From: Bailinhaonella thermotolerans
Lineage (GTDB): Bacteria; Actinomycetota; Actinomycetes; Streptosporangiales; Streptosporangiaceae
Assembly (NCBI RefSeq): GCF_003594875.1
Contig: NZ_QZEY01000002.1
Location: forward strand, 124,001-188,000
Length of the DNA: 64,000 bases
Direction: 5' to 3'
The notes under the pieces were generated by a model. It was given only the letters and a program-made list of their open reading frames with translations. It had not been told where the DNA came from and searched no databases. This document shows positions 15,517-24,449 of the stretch, piece by piece (position 1 is the first letter of the stretch; every line of letters begins with the position of its first letter). The translations under genes were made by a program, and so were the position numbers.

Positions 15517-16802
15517 GCGATCTCCCCGAGTTCCAGGTGCACGTGGACCAGAACCGATACCTGCCCGAGGGCGGGCAGGAGGTCCACGCGATCGTGACGG
15601 TGGAGTCCGCGGGCGTCGCCGGCGCGGCGCCCCGGGCGGCCGAAGTGATCATCATCGACACGTCCGGCTCGATGGCGATGCCGGACGTCAAGATCGTCGA
15701 GGCGCGGCGGGCGGCGATGGCGGCCGTGGACACGCTGCGCGACGGCGTGGACTTCGCGGTCGTCGCCGGGTCCCACGAGGCCCGGATGGTGTTCCCGCCC
15801 CAGCCGGGCATGGTCGCGGCCTCGGAGCGGTCCCGCGAGGACGCCAAGGCGCTGATCCGGCGGCTGACCCCGGACGGCGGCACCGCGATCGGGAGCTGGC
15901 TGTGGCTGGCCAACCACCTGTTCGAGCGGAACGGCGCCGCGCTGCGCCACGCGATCCTGCTCACCGACGGCAAGAACCAGCACGAGTCCCCCCAGCAGCT
16001 CGACACCATCCTCGGGGTGTGCGCGGGCCGCTTCGTCTGCGACTGCCGGGGCGTCGGCACCGACTGGGAGGTGGCCGAGCTGCGCAAGATCGCGACCGCG
16101 CTGCTCGGCGGCGTGGACATCGTGGCCGACCCGGCCGGGCTGGAGGCCGACTTCCGGGAGATGACCGAGGCGGCGATGGGCAAGGCCGTGGCCGACGTGA
16201 TGCTGCGCGTGTGGATCCCGCAGGGGGCGCGGCTGCGGTTCGTCAAGCAGGTCGCGCCCACCGTGGTGGACCTGACGGGCAAGCGCGTGGACAGCGGCCC
16301 GCAGTCCGGGGACTATCCGACCGGGTCGTGGGGCCGGGAGAGCCGCGACTACCACATCTGCGTCGAGGTGCCCCCGGGCGAGATCGGCCGGGAGATGCGG
16401 GCCGCGTGGGTGAAGCTGGTCGTGCCCGGCGCCGAGGAGCGGGTGCTCGGCACCGGCAACGTGCTGGCCGAGTGGACCGCCGACGAGGCCAAGTCCACGC
16501 AGCTCAACCAGCGGGTGGCCCACTACACCGGGCAGGCCGAGCTGGCCTCGGCCATCCAGGAGGGGCTGCGGGCGCGGCGCGACGGCGACGAGGCGACCGC
16601 CACGGCCCGGCTGGGGCGCGCGGTGGCGCTGGCGCACGAGTCCGGCAACGAGGCGACCGCGCGGCTGCTGCGCAAGGTCGTGGACGTCATGGACCCGGCC
16701 ACCGGCACCGTGCGGCTGCGCAAGGACGTCGACAAGGCCGACGAGATGTCGCTGGACACCCGGTCCACGAAGACCGTGCGGACCCGCAAGGAGGGCGCGT
16801 GA
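15513..16802 (+). CDS. von Willebrand factor A domain protein
   Basis: A 429-residue cytosolic vWA protein. The MIDAS metal site is complete: DTSGSM (about residues 49-54), the Thr of GGTAIGSW and LLTDGKN. The C-terminal half is a beta-rich region followed by helices (HYTGQAELASAIQEGL...). Start overlaps the phosphatase stop. Homologous genes sit beside FHA and PP2C genes in other actinobacterial kinase loci, where vWA proteins are thought to act as protein-interaction modules. There is no signal peptide. The C-terminal KTVRTRKEGA has Thr-rich stretches (DTRSTKTVRTRK) resembling GarA-type phosphorylation segments; that is a suggestion only. Confidence 0.9.
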   Translation: MSDLPEFQVHVDQNRYLPEGGQEVHAIVTVESAGVAGAAPRAAEVIIIDTSGSMAMPDVKIVEARRAAMAAVDTLRDGVDFAVVAGSHEARMVFPPQPGMVAASERSREDAKALIRRLTPDGGTAIGSWLWLANHLFERNGAALRHAILLTDGKNQHESPQQLDTILGVCAGRFVCDCRGVGTDWEVAELRKIATALLGGVDIVADPAGLEADFREMTEAAMGKAVADVMLRVWIPQGARLRFVKQVAPTVVDLTGKRVDSGPQSGDYPTGSWGRESRDYHICVEVPPGEIGREMRAAWVKLVVPGAEERVLGTGNVLAEWTADEAKSTQLNQRVAHYTGQAELASAIQEGLRARRDGDEATATARLGRAVALAHESGNEATARLLRKVVDVMDPATGTVRLRKDVDKADEMSLDTRSTKTVRTRKEGA

Positions 16803-16951
16803 CCCCGCGACCCGTCCCGCCGTCGGCCGGGCCGCGCTCCGGGCCGTCCGCCGCGCCGTCCGCCGGGCCGCGCTCCGGGCCGTCCGCCGGGCCGTCCGCC
16901 GCGCCGTCCGCCGGGCCGCCAGCCGGGTCCTCCGGCGGGGAGGGAGCGTGA
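16799..16951 (+). CDS. Possible 50-residue Pro/Ser/Ala/Gly repeat peptide
   Basis: GTG 16799 overlaps the vWA stop, and the TGA at 16949-16951 overlaps a GTG just before the FHA gene. The peptide is low complexity (PSAGPRSGPSAAPSAGP...), encoded by a tandem repeat of GCCGTCCGCCG-type units between 16810 and 16920. Reading-frame overlap at both ends is suggestive, but it may be only a spacer that keeps ribosomes moving between two genes. Confidence 0.25.
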   Translation: MTPRPVPPSAGPRSGPSAAPSAGPRSGPSAGPSAAPSAGPPAGSSGGEGA

Positions 16952-16954
16952 GCC

Positions 16955-17890
16955 GTGGCGACCTGTCCTGACGGCCACGCCTCGGCCGACCCCGAGTACT
17001 GCGACGTCTGCGGCGCCCGGATCGCCCCGTCCCCAGCGCCGTCCTCCGCGCCGTCCCCCGCCGCCGGGTCCCCGGCGTTCCCGGCTCCCCCGGCGGCGGC
17101 CGGCTCCGGGGAGCCGTGCCCGGACTGCGGCGTCCCCCGCACGGGCCGGTTCTGCGAGGACTGCGGATACGACTTCGACCTGCGCACCCCGCCCGCGTCC
17201 CCCGCGCCCGCACCGCCGGGACCCGCGGGCGCGGGCGGGCCCGCCGGAGCGCCGCCCGCGCCCGGACCGGCCTCCGGTACGGCGGGCGGCCCCGCACCGG
17301 CCGCGCCCCCAGGCGCCGGGACCACCGGGACCACGGGCACCGGAACCACGGGCACCGGAACCACCGGCACCGGGACCACGGGCGGGCCCGCCGGGAGCGC
17401 CGGGAGCGCCGTCGCCCCGGGCGCGGGCGGCCCGGGCGCGGCGGGCGCCAGCCGTACGGCCGGGGGCGCGGCGGGCGGCGGGACCGGCCGGTGGGAGGCG
17501 GTGATCACGGCGGACCGGGAGTACTACGAGACGGTGATCGAGGAGGGGGAGATCGACCGGGCGGCGTTCCCCTTTCCGCCCTACTGCCCGGAGCGGCGGG
17601 TGACGCTGGCGGGGCCGTACGTCCGGATCGGGCGGCGCGGCTCGGGCCCGGGGGACGCGCCGGAGATCGACCTCGGGACGCCGCCCGCGGATCCGGGGGT
17701 CTCGCACGTGCACGCGGTCCTGATCGAGCAGCCGGACGGGTCGTGGCGGCTGGTCGACCCGGGGTCCACGAACGGGACGAAGGTGAACGGCGGCCCCGGG
17801 GTGATCGCGGTGAACACCGAGGTGCCGCTGGCCGACGGCGACCGGGTGCACCTGGGCGTGTGGACGACGATCACCCTCCGGCGGGGGTAG
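16955..17890 (+). CDS. FHA-domain protein with double zinc ribbon
   Basis: A 311-residue protein. Two N-terminal ribbons are visible: CPDGH...YCDVCG and CPDCGVPRTGRFCEDCG. A long Pro/Ala/Gly linker contains TGTTGTG repeats. An ETVIEEGEIDRAAFPFP segment follows, then the FHA fold: YVRIGRRG, VSHVHAVL (phosphothreonine-binding SxxH), DPGSTNGTKVNG and DRVHLGVWTTITL. GarA in mycobacteria is a short FHA protein with an N-terminal Thr motif phosphorylated by PknG; here a Thr-containing acidic segment (YYETVIEEGE) precedes the FHA fold in the same way. It is therefore the likely PknG substrate in this operon. Confidence 0.92.
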   Translation: MATCPDGHASADPEYCDVCGARIAPSPAPSSAPSPAAGSPAFPAPPAAAGSGEPCPDCGVPRTGRFCEDCGYDFDLRTPPASPAPAPPGPAGAGGPAGAPPAPGPASGTAGGPAPAAPPGAGTTGTTGTGTTGTGTTGTGTTGGPAGSAGSAVAPGAGGPGAAGASRTAGGAAGGGTGRWEAVITADREYYETVIEEGEIDRAAFPFPPYCPERRVTLAGPYVRIGRRGSGPGDAPEIDLGTPPADPGVSHVHAVLIEQPDGSWRLVDPGSTNGTKVNGGPGVIAVNTEVPLADGDRVHLGVWTTITLRRG

Positions 17891-17894
17891 CGGC

Positions 17895-19358
17895 GTGACG
17901 ACGACCGCCCCTCCCCCGGCTCACTCGCCGGCGTCCGCCCCGCCCTCACCCCCGGCCTCCGCGCCCCCGTCCTCCGCGCCCCCGGCGGCCCCGCCGGCCG
18001 GGGCGCTGCGGCGGTGGGCGCGCACGCGGGCGGGCGGCGTGAGCGTGCTCACGCTCGCGGCGCTGGCGGCGCTGCTGGCCTTCGGGGTCTCCGCGTCCGT
18101 CGGCGCGGGGGACGCGCGCGAGGCGCTGCGGGTGATCGGGCGGGACGCGGGGCCGCAGGCGGTGGCCACGGCGGACCTGTACTTCACGCTCGGCGACATG
18201 GACGCCCAGGTCGCGAACGTGCTGCTGATCGGCGGCGAGGAGGGCCTGTCACGCGAGCGGGAGGCGGCGCTGCGGACGTACGAGCGGCGGCGCGACGCGG
18301 CGAGCGCGGCGCTGCTCCAGGCGGCCGACCTGACCGGCGACGACCCGGCCGAGCAGCGCACGGTGCGCGACGTGCTGAGCGGGCTGAGCCGCTACGAACG
18401 GCTGGCGGCCGAGGCGCTCGTGCTCGACCGGCGGTCGGGGCATCGGGCCGGGCCGCCGCCGGCGGAGGTGACGGAGCTGTACCGGCGGGCGACCGACCTG
18501 ATGCGGCTGGAGCTGCTGCCCAAGGCGTACAACCTGACGCTGGAGAGCGGGGCGCTGGTCCGGCGGACGTACGAGGACCGGCGGCGCGACGTGCTGGTGG
18601 CGCGGGCGGTGAGCCTGGTGGCCGGGCTCCTGCTGGCCGGCGCGCTCGTGGCGCTCCAGGTCTACCTGGCGGCGCGGTTCCGGCGGCTGCTCAACCCGGC
18701 GCTGGCGCTGGCGCTCGCGGGCGCGGCGGTGCTCACGGCGGCGGCGTCCGGGCTGCTGGGCGGGCAGGCCGAGCAGCTCCGGCGGGCCAGGGACGAAGGG
18801 TTCGACCACGTGCTGGCGCTGTCGCGGGCGCGGGCGAAGGGGATCGGCGTGCAGGCCGACCAGAGCCGGTTCCTGCTGGACCCGGCGCGGCGGGACACCT
18901 ACGAGCAGGCGTACCTGGACCAGTCGCAGAGCATCGTGTACGTGCCCGCCGACAGCCTCGGCGACTACCACCGGGCGGTGGCGGGGGCGGACGGCTCGCG
19001 GCTGCTCGGGCTGGTCGGCGAGCGGGTGCGCGGCCGAACGGGCGAGCCGGCGGTGCGCGACGTCCTGACCGGCTTCCAGGGGTTCCAGCGGCGGGACCGG
19101 GAGCTGCGCCACCTGGTCCGCTCCGGCAGGACGCGCGAGGCGGTGGCGCTGCGGCTGGGCGCCTCCGGGCGCGCCTTCGACCGGTACGACGGGGCGCTGG
19201 TCTCCCTGGTCACGGCGCACCGGAACGCGTTCGAGGGGGCCGTGCGGACCGGCGAGGCGCGGATGGGCCCATGGCCGTACGCGCTGCCGGTGGGGGCCGT
19301 GCTGATCGGCCTGCTCGTGCTGGCCGGCGTGCGGCCCCGGCTCGCGGAGTACCGATGA
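17895..19358 (+). CDS. glnX: GlnX-like membrane sensor
   Basis: A 487-residue membrane protein. A disordered Pro/Ser/Ala N-terminus precedes the first membrane helix (about residues 50-70). A large external helical domain of about 165 residues follows, then two helices close together (about 238-290), a second external domain and a last helix near 460-480. This four-helix layout with two periplasm-side sensor domains matches mycobacterial GlnX, which relays amino-acid signals from GlnH to PknG. It starts 4 bp after the FHA stop and overlaps the next gene. There is no cytoplasmic catalytic domain, so signalling must be by contact. Confidence 0.85.
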   Translation: MTTTAPPPAHSPASAPPSPPASAPPSSAPPAAPPAGALRRWARTRAGGVSVLTLAALAALLAFGVSASVGAGDAREALRVIGRDAGPQAVATADLYFTLGDMDAQVANVLLIGGEEGLSREREAALRTYERRRDAASAALLQAADLTGDDPAEQRTVRDVLSGLSRYERLAAEALVLDRRSGHRAGPPPAEVTELYRRATDLMRLELLPKAYNLTLESGALVRRTYEDRRRDVLVARAVSLVAGLLLAGALVALQVYLAARFRRLLNPALALALAGAAVLTAAASGLLGGQAEQLRRARDEGFDHVLALSRARAKGIGVQADQSRFLLDPARRDTYEQAYLDQSQSIVYVPADSLGDYHRAVAGADGSRLLGLVGERVRGRTGEPAVRDVLTGFQGFQRRDRELRHLVRSGRTREAVALRLGASGRAFDRYDGALVSLVTAHRNAFEGAVRTGEARMGPWPYALPVGAVLIGLLVLAGVRPRLAEYR

Positions 19359-19369
19359 GAGGATCGCCG

Positions 19370-20191
19370 ATGCGGCGCGTGCTGATCGTCCCCCCGCCGG
19401 CGGCCGCCCTGGCCGTCCTGGCCGCCCTGGCCCTCCTGGCCGGGTGCGGCGGGGACCGGGAGTCCGCCGCCGGCCGGGACACCCTGGTGATCGGGGTGAA
19501 CGCCGACGGGCCGGGCCTGGGCCTGCGGACCGGGAACCGGTTCGAGGGCTTCGACGTCGACGTCGCGCGGGAGATCGCCAGGCGGCTGGGCGCGCGCGAC
19601 GTGCGGTTCCGGGCGCTGCGGTCGGCCGACCGCGAGAAGTTCCTCGAACGCGGCACGGTGGACCTGGTCGTGGCGACGTACTCGATCACCGCCGAGCGCA
19701 AGACCCGCGTCACCTTCGCGGGGCCGTACTACGTGGCCCACCAGGACACGCTGGTGCGGCGCGGGGAGGGCCGGATCCGGGACGTGCGCGACCTGGCCGG
19801 GCGGCGGCTGTGCCGGGTCGACGGCTCCAACTCCTGGCGGCGGGTGATCCAGCAGCGCGGGGTGCCCGCCGAGCCGGTGCCCGCCGGGAACTACGCCGAG
19901 TGCGTGCGGATGCTGAAGGCGGGACTGGTGGACGCCGTCTCCACCGACGACCTGATCCTGGCCGGGCTCGTCCGGGGCGACTCCTCGGCGCGCGTGGTCA
20001 ACGCCCCCTTCAGCGACGAGCGGTACGGCGTGGGCCTGCGCAAGGGGGACGTGGCCGGATGCGAGGCGGTGAACAAGGCGATCACCGGGATGTACCAGGA
20101 CGGGACGGCGGCCGGGCTGCTGCGCAGGTGGTTCGGGCCTTCGGGGCTGCGCCTGACGACGACGGTGCCCGAGTTCGAGGGCTGCGACTAG
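19370..20191 (+). CDS. glnH: GlnH-like amino-acid-binding lipoprotein
   Basis: A 273-residue extracytoplasmic solute-binding protein of the polar amino acid type. The lipoprotein signal ends in LLAGCGG, placing the lipid-modified Cys at about residue 24. Family motifs are NRFEGFDVDVAREIARRLG, DLVVATYSITAERKTRVTFAGPYY and DLAGRRLCRVDGSNS. No ABC permease or ATPase is nearby, which fits a sensing rather than transport role: in mycobacteria GlnH binds Asp/Glu/Asn and signals through GlnX. ATG 19370 is chosen because GAGAGGA lies six nucleotides before it; ATG 19355 overlapping glnX is an alternative. Confidence 0.92.
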   Translation: MRRVLIVPPPAAALAVLAALALLAGCGGDRESAAGRDTLVIGVNADGPGLGLRTGNRFEGFDVDVAREIARRLGARDVRFRALRSADREKFLERGTVDLVVATYSITAERKTRVTFAGPYYVAHQDTLVRRGEGRIRDVRDLAGRRLCRVDGSNSWRRVIQQRGVPAEPVPAGNYAECVRMLKAGLVDAVSTDDLILAGLVRGDSSARVVNAPFSDERYGVGLRKGDVAGCEAVNKAITGMYQDGTAAGLLRRWFGPSGLRLTTTVPEFEGCD

Positions 20192-20236
20192 CCGCGGATG
20201 AATAGGTCGGCCGAAATCGGCTATTAGGCCAGGGCC

Positions 20237-21508
20237 ATGACCAATGTCTTCCGGAGCGGGCCCGCCCGGCGTGTCTCGTCGGCCATCCGCGACGCGACAC
20301 GCCCCATCCACAAGCCCCTGCAGCTCGTGACTAACAACGCGCAGCCCACCGCGCTGTACGTCATCCGTCTCACGCTGACCGCGATGGCGGCGTACACGAT
20401 CGCGACCCTGCTGCCCGGGCAGGTCGCCAAGCCGCTGCTGGCCCCCCTGACCGCGCTGCTGGTCCTGCAGTTCTCGATGATCGAGACGATCCGGGCGGCC
20501 GGGCGGCGCATCGCCAGCGTCGTCGCCGGCGTGCTGATCGCGGTGCTGCTGTCGATGACGCTCGGCTTCAACGTCTGGACGCTGGGCGCCGCGATCGCCG
20601 CCGCCCTGGTCTTCGGGCACCTCATCCGGCTCGGCGACGCGATCCTGGAGGTGCCCATCAGCGCGATGCTGATCTTCGCGCTGGGCGCGCAGACCGAGGC
20701 CGGCGCCATCGACCGGGTCTTCGAGACGATCATCGGCGCCGCGACCGGGCTGATCTCCGGCCTGATCGCCTCCCCCATCCACGTGCGGCCGGCCGCAGCC
20801 GAGGTCGACGACCTGGCCCGGCGGATGGGCGGGCTGCTGGAACGGATGGCCAAGGGCCTGGAGGAGGGCGAGGAGGGCCGGCGCGCCGAGGCGTGGGTGA
20901 AGGAGAGCCGCGTGCTGAGCCGGGAGATCCAGGACGTGGACCAGTCGCTGGACCGGGCCGAGGAGAGCGTGCGGCTCAACCCGCGCGCGCAGGGCCAGGT
21001 GCAGAAGGCCGTGTCGCTGCGCAACGGGCTGGAGACGCTGGAGCACATCGTGCTCACCATGCGCGGACTGACGCGCTCCCTGGCCGACCGCGCGGTCCAG
21101 CCCCACCTGCAGGGCGCGGCGTACGAGCACGAGGAGCGGCAGCGGCTCGCCGCGACGCTGTGCGAGCTGAGCCAGGGCATCCAGTGCTACGGGCGGCTGG
21201 TCAGCGCCGACGTGTCCGGCGACGCCGACGAGTACGACGACTCCCTGGAGCGCCACCTGCGCCAGGGCCGGGCCCAGCGCGACCGCTTCGCCGAGGTGCT
21301 GCGGCCCGAGGTGGGGGTGCAGACCGCCGAGTGGCGGCTGCACGCGGAGATGCTCGTCCACCTGGACCGGATCATGGACCTGCTGCAGTCCGAGAGCCGC
21401 GTCCGGGCGCGGGAGCGGAACCAGCGCCGCCGCCGGACCCGCCGCCAGTTCGTCCCCACGCCGTCGCTGCGCACCCGCGCGTTCCGCCGCCGGGGCCGCG
21501 TCTCCTGA
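20237..21508 (+). CDS. Aromatic acid exporter (ArAE/FUSC-like) family protein
   Basis: A 423-residue protein. The N-terminal half has several hydrophobic helices (about residues 40-180: LYVIRLTLTAMAAYTIATLL, LLAPLTALLVLQFSMIET, IASVVAGVLIAVLLSM, LIFALGAQTEAGA). The C-terminal half is a long soluble helical domain rich in Arg/Glu and ends in a basic tail. This is the layout of actinobacterial ArAE-like exporters. The substrate is unknown. ATG 20237 stands 45 bp after glnH behind its own TATTAG-like -10 (20221), so it may be separately expressed. Confidence 0.8.
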   Translation: MTNVFRSGPARRVSSAIRDATRPIHKPLQLVTNNAQPTALYVIRLTLTAMAAYTIATLLPGQVAKPLLAPLTALLVLQFSMIETIRAAGRRIASVVAGVLIAVLLSMTLGFNVWTLGAAIAAALVFGHLIRLGDAILEVPISAMLIFALGAQTEAGAIDRVFETIIGAATGLISGLIASPIHVRPAAAEVDDLARRMGGLLERMAKGLEEGEEGRRAEAWVKESRVLSREIQDVDQSLDRAEESVRLNPRAQGQVQKAVSLRNGLETLEHIVLTMRGLTRSLADRAVQPHLQGAAYEHEERQRLAATLCELSQGIQCYGRLVSADVSGDADEYDDSLERHLRQGRAQRDRFAEVLRPEVGVQTAEWRLHAEMLVHLDRIMDLLQSESRVRARERNQRRRRTRRQFVPTPSLRTRAFRRRGRVS

Positions 21509-21527
21509 CCCGTCCCGTCCCGCCCTG

Positions 21528-21576
21528 CCCCGTGGCGGCCGTACGGCCCCGGGCCCGCCGTACGGCCGCCACGGGG
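21528..21576. terminator. Bidirectional terminator, perfect 20-bp hairpin
   Basis: The arms at 21528-21547 and 21557-21576 are perfect reverse complements around a 9-nt loop that is itself GC-palindromic. Each arm contains GCCGTACGGC. It lies between the converging ArAE and P450 genes and should stop both. Confidence 0.85.
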
Positions 21577-21597
21577 CCAGGCAGGGGGCAGGCGGGG

Positions 21598-22809
21598 TCA
21601 GGCGGGGGCAAGGCCGGTGACGGGGAGGCTGATCCAGCCTCGGGCGAAGGCCGAGCGCAGGCGCACGCCGTTCGCGGTGTCCACGCCGGCGTGCGGGTGG
21701 CGGCGCAGCAGTTCCTCGAAGGCGACGCGGGCCTGGAGGCGGGCCAGGTGGCTTCCGACGCAGAAGTGGGGCCCGGTGGCGAAGCCGAGGTGGCGCTTGA
21801 TGTCGCGGGTGACGTCGAGTCGTTCCGCGTCCGGGCCGAACTCGCGCTCGTCGCGGTTGGCGGAGCCGTACAGCATCATGACCTTGGAGCCCGGGGGGAT
21901 GGTGACGCCGTGCGCGGTGACCTCGCGGGTGGTGGTGCGGGCGAGGGCCTGCACCGGGCCCTCCAGGCGCAGGAACTCCAGGACGGCGTTCGGGATGAGG
22001 GCGGGGTCGCGGGCCAGGCGCTCGCGCTGGGCGTGGTCGCCGTCCAGCAGCATGACGCCGTTGGAGACGAGGTTGCCGGTGGTGTCGTTGCCCCCGGCGA
22101 CCATGACGAAGCAGAAGCCGAGCACGTCCCAGTCGGTGAGCCGGTCGCCGTCGATCTCGGCCTGGGTCAGCGCGCTGATCAGGTCGTCGCCGGGGTCGGC
22201 GCGGCGGGCCCGGACCAGGTCGCCGAAGTAGGCGAACATCTCGGCCACCGCGTCCTTGGCGCTCGCCGCGGCGCCGAGCGCGAAGCCGTCGTTCCCGATC
22301 TCCACCAGCGCCCGCACCCAGGGGTCGAACCGGCCCCGGTCGGCCTCGGGCACGCCGAGCAGGTCGGCGAGGACGAACGTGGGCAGCGGCGAGGAGAAGT
22401 CCCGGTGCAGGTCGGGGGCCGCCCCGTCGGCGGCGGCGCGCTCCATGTCCCGGATCCGGGCGGCGGCGAACCCCCGGATCCGGTCCTCCAGCTCGCGGGT
22501 GCGGCGCGGGGTGAAGCCGTGGCCGACCAGGGCGCGCAGCCGGGTGTGCCGCGGCGGGTCCAGCATGACGATCGTGGGCGCCAGCCCCAGGCCGCCGATC
22601 TCGTCGGGGTGGAACGTCAGGCCGCTCGCCGAGGAGAAGGCGGCGGTGTCGCGCACCGCGTCCCACACGTCCTCGAACCGGGAGAACGCCCAGCAGTCCA
22701 GCCGCTCGTTCCGGGAGACGGGCGCGTGGTCCCGCATCCGGCGGTACGCGGGGAAGGGGTCGTCCAGGAACGCGTGATCCAGGGGGTCGTACACCCGGGC
22801 CTCCTTCAT
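21598..22809 (-). CDS. Cytochrome P450
   Basis: A 403-residue class I bacterial P450. The I-helix oxygen motif AGGNDTT (about 240-246), the K-helix ExxR in EFLRLEG and the heme-binding loop FATGPHFCVGSHLAR (Cys about 351) are intact. The ligand residue Asn in AGGNDTT, where Ala/Gly-Glu/Asp is more common, resembles the CYP107/CYP189-type variants. No ferredoxin gene is adjacent. TTG 22815, GTG 22812 and ATG 22809 are consecutive start options after GGGAG; TTG/GTG have the better spacing, ATG the better codon. The neighbouring efflux pump is downstream of it on the opposite side of a terminator, in the same direction. Confidence 0.92.
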   Translation of the reverse strand: MKEARVYDPLDHAFLDDPFPAYRRMRDHAPVSRNERLDCWAFSRFEDVWDAVRDTAAFSSASGLTFHPDEIGGLGLAPTIVMLDPPRHTRLRALVGHGFTPRRTRELEDRIRGFAAARIRDMERAAADGAAPDLHRDFSSPLPTFVLADLLGVPEADRGRFDPWVRALVEIGNDGFALGAAASAKDAVAEMFAYFGDLVRARRADPGDDLISALTQAEIDGDRLTDWDVLGFCFVMVAGGNDTTGNLVSNGVMLLDGDHAQRERLARDPALIPNAVLEFLRLEGPVQALARTTTREVTAHGVTIPPGSKVMMLYGSANRDEREFGPDAERLDVTRDIKRHLGFATGPHFCVGSHLARLQARVAFEELLRRHPHAGVDTANGVRLRSAFARGWISLPVTGLAPA

Positions 22810-22900
22810 CACCAAGCGCTTGCTCCCATCTCACCACGGGCCCGGCCCCCGCGACATCCCGCCGGGCGGCCCGCGTGACCCCGCCGGGCGGCCCGCGGGC

Positions 22901-22927
22901 GCGGCGGGGCCCGCGCGGCCCCGCCGC
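22901..22927 (-). terminator. Terminator hairpin after the efflux pump gene
   Basis: Perfect 11-bp stem GCGGCGGGGCC/GGCCCCGCCGC with a 5-nt loop, ten bases beyond the stop codon of the MFS gene on the minus strand. Two direct copies of CCGCCGGGCGGCCCGCG lie next to it. Confidence 0.65.
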
Positions 22928-22936
22928 GTCACCGGC

Positions 22937-24442
22937 TCAGGCCGCAGGGGTGCGGCGCAGGACGGCCGCGACCAGCAGGGCGACCCCGGCCATGAGGACG
23001 GCGCTGACCGCCGCGGTCACCTGGAAGCCCCGGACGTACGCCTCGCGGGCCACGGCGAGCAGGGCGGACGCGGCGTCCGGGGGCAGCGCCTCGGCGGCGG
23101 ACACGGCCGCGGCCAGGGTGTCCCTGGCCGCCGGCGCGACGCCGGCGGGCATGCTCGCGCGGTAGACGGCGGTGATCACGCTGCCGAGGACGGCGACGCC
23201 GAGCGCTCCGCCGAGCTGGGGCGCGGTGGTGGAGACCGCCGAGGCGGCCCCGGCGCGGTCCGGCGGGGCGGCGCCGATCACGATGTCGGTGGCAAGCGTC
23301 ATCATCGGGCCGAGCCCGGCGGAGACCACGACCGCGCCGGCGACCAGCGGGGCGAGGCCGCCGCCGGAGAACGCCAGCAGCGCGTACCCGGCCGCGGACA
23401 CCGCCAGCCCCGCGGCGATCACCACGGCGGGGCGGATCCGGCGGGCCAGGCGCGGCGCGAGCGTGGACCCGGCGATGACCCCGGCGGCGCTCGGCGCGGT
23501 CCACAGCCCCGCCTCCAGCGGCGACAGGCCGTGGACGAGCTGGAGGCACTGCGCGATCGCGTAGTTCGACCCCCAGAGCACGAAGATCCCCAGGCCGAGC
23601 GTGACCACGCCCGCCGAGAACGCCCGGTCCCGGAACAACCCGAGGTCGAGGAAGGGGTCGGCCAGGCGCCGCTGCCGCCGCGCGAACAGCGCCCCCAGCG
23701 CCACGCTCGCGGCGACCGCGGCCAGCGGCACGGGGCCGGGGCCCTCGGCGGCGATCCGCTTGAGCCCGTACACGGCGGGCAGCACCGCGCCCAGCGACAG
23801 CAGCGCGCTGAGCGGGTCCAGCCGGGCGGTCCCGCCGCCCCGGTGCTCGGGGAGCAGCGGCGGGGCGGCGGCCAGCAGCAGCGCCATGACGGGGACGGCG
23901 ATCAGGAACCCCGACCCCCACCAGAACCGGTCCAGCAGCCACCCGCCGGCCAGGGGCCCGATCGCGGTGCCCGCCGACACGCTGGCGACGAGCGCCCCGA
24001 TCGCGACCGCGCGCTGGCGCGGCACGGGGAACATGGCCGCCGCCAGGGCCAGCGCGGACGGCATGAGCGTGGACCCGGCCACGCCCATCAGGGCCCGGGC
24101 CGCGATCAGCGTGCCGGGGTCGGGCGCGTACGCGGCCAGCGCGGACGCCGCGCCGTACCCGGCCGCGCCGATCAGCAGGAGCCGCCGGCGGCCGATCCGG
24201 TCGCCCCAGGCCCCCATCGTGATCAGCGATCCGGCCAGCAGGAACGCGTAGACGTCCACGATCCACAGCAGCTCGGTGCTGCTCGCGCCCAGGTCGCGCC
24301 CGATGGCGGGCAGCGCCAGGTGGGTCACGGTCAGCTCCAGCGACGCGAGCAGCGCGGGAAGCGCCAGCGCTGCCAGCCCCGCCCACTCCCGCCGGCCGGC
24401 GGGGCGCGGGGTCTCGGTGATGACGTGCGGAGATGTCGTCAT
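22937..24442 (-). CDS. DHA2-family MFS efflux transporter
   Basis: A 501-residue membrane protein with about 14 hydrophobic helices, the size and layout of the EmrB/QacA drug:H+ antiporter branch. The motif GAWGDRIGRRRLLLIG after helix two is the MFS motif A, and ALMGVAGSTLMPSALAL and VASVSAGTAIGPLAGGWL match motifs B and C. It should expel drugs or a secondary metabolite. ATG 24442 lies seven bases after a GATACT -10 box, so its mRNA is likely leaderless. The promoter has a SoxR-type dyad, so induction by redox-active compounds is expected. Confidence 0.92.
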   Translation of the reverse strand: MTTSPHVITETPRPAGRREWAGLAALALPALLASLELTVTHLALPAIGRDLGASSTELLWIVDVYAFLLAGSLITMGAWGDRIGRRRLLLIGAAGYGAASALAAYAPDPGTLIAARALMGVAGSTLMPSALALAAAMFPVPRQRAVAIGALVASVSAGTAIGPLAGGWLLDRFWWGSGFLIAVPVMALLLAAAPPLLPEHRGGGTARLDPLSALLSLGAVLPAVYGLKRIAAEGPGPVPLAAVAASVALGALFARRQRRLADPFLDLGLFRDRAFSAGVVTLGLGIFVLWGSNYAIAQCLQLVHGLSPLEAGLWTAPSAAGVIAGSTLAPRLARRIRPAVVIAAGLAVSAAGYALLAFSGGGLAPLVAGAVVVSAGLGPMMTLATDIVIGAAPPDRAGAASAVSTTAPQLGGALGVAVLGSVITAVYRASMPAGVAPAARDTLAAAVSAAEALPPDAASALLAVAREAYVRGFQVTAAVSAVLMAGVALLVAAVLRRTPAA

Positions 24443-24449
24443 GCCCCCG

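Noticed and set aside
20192-20236. Operator for glnX/glnH in the GGCCGAAATCGGC stem
   Set aside because: It lies after glnH and more likely acts as a weak terminator or promoter element of the exporter-like gene.
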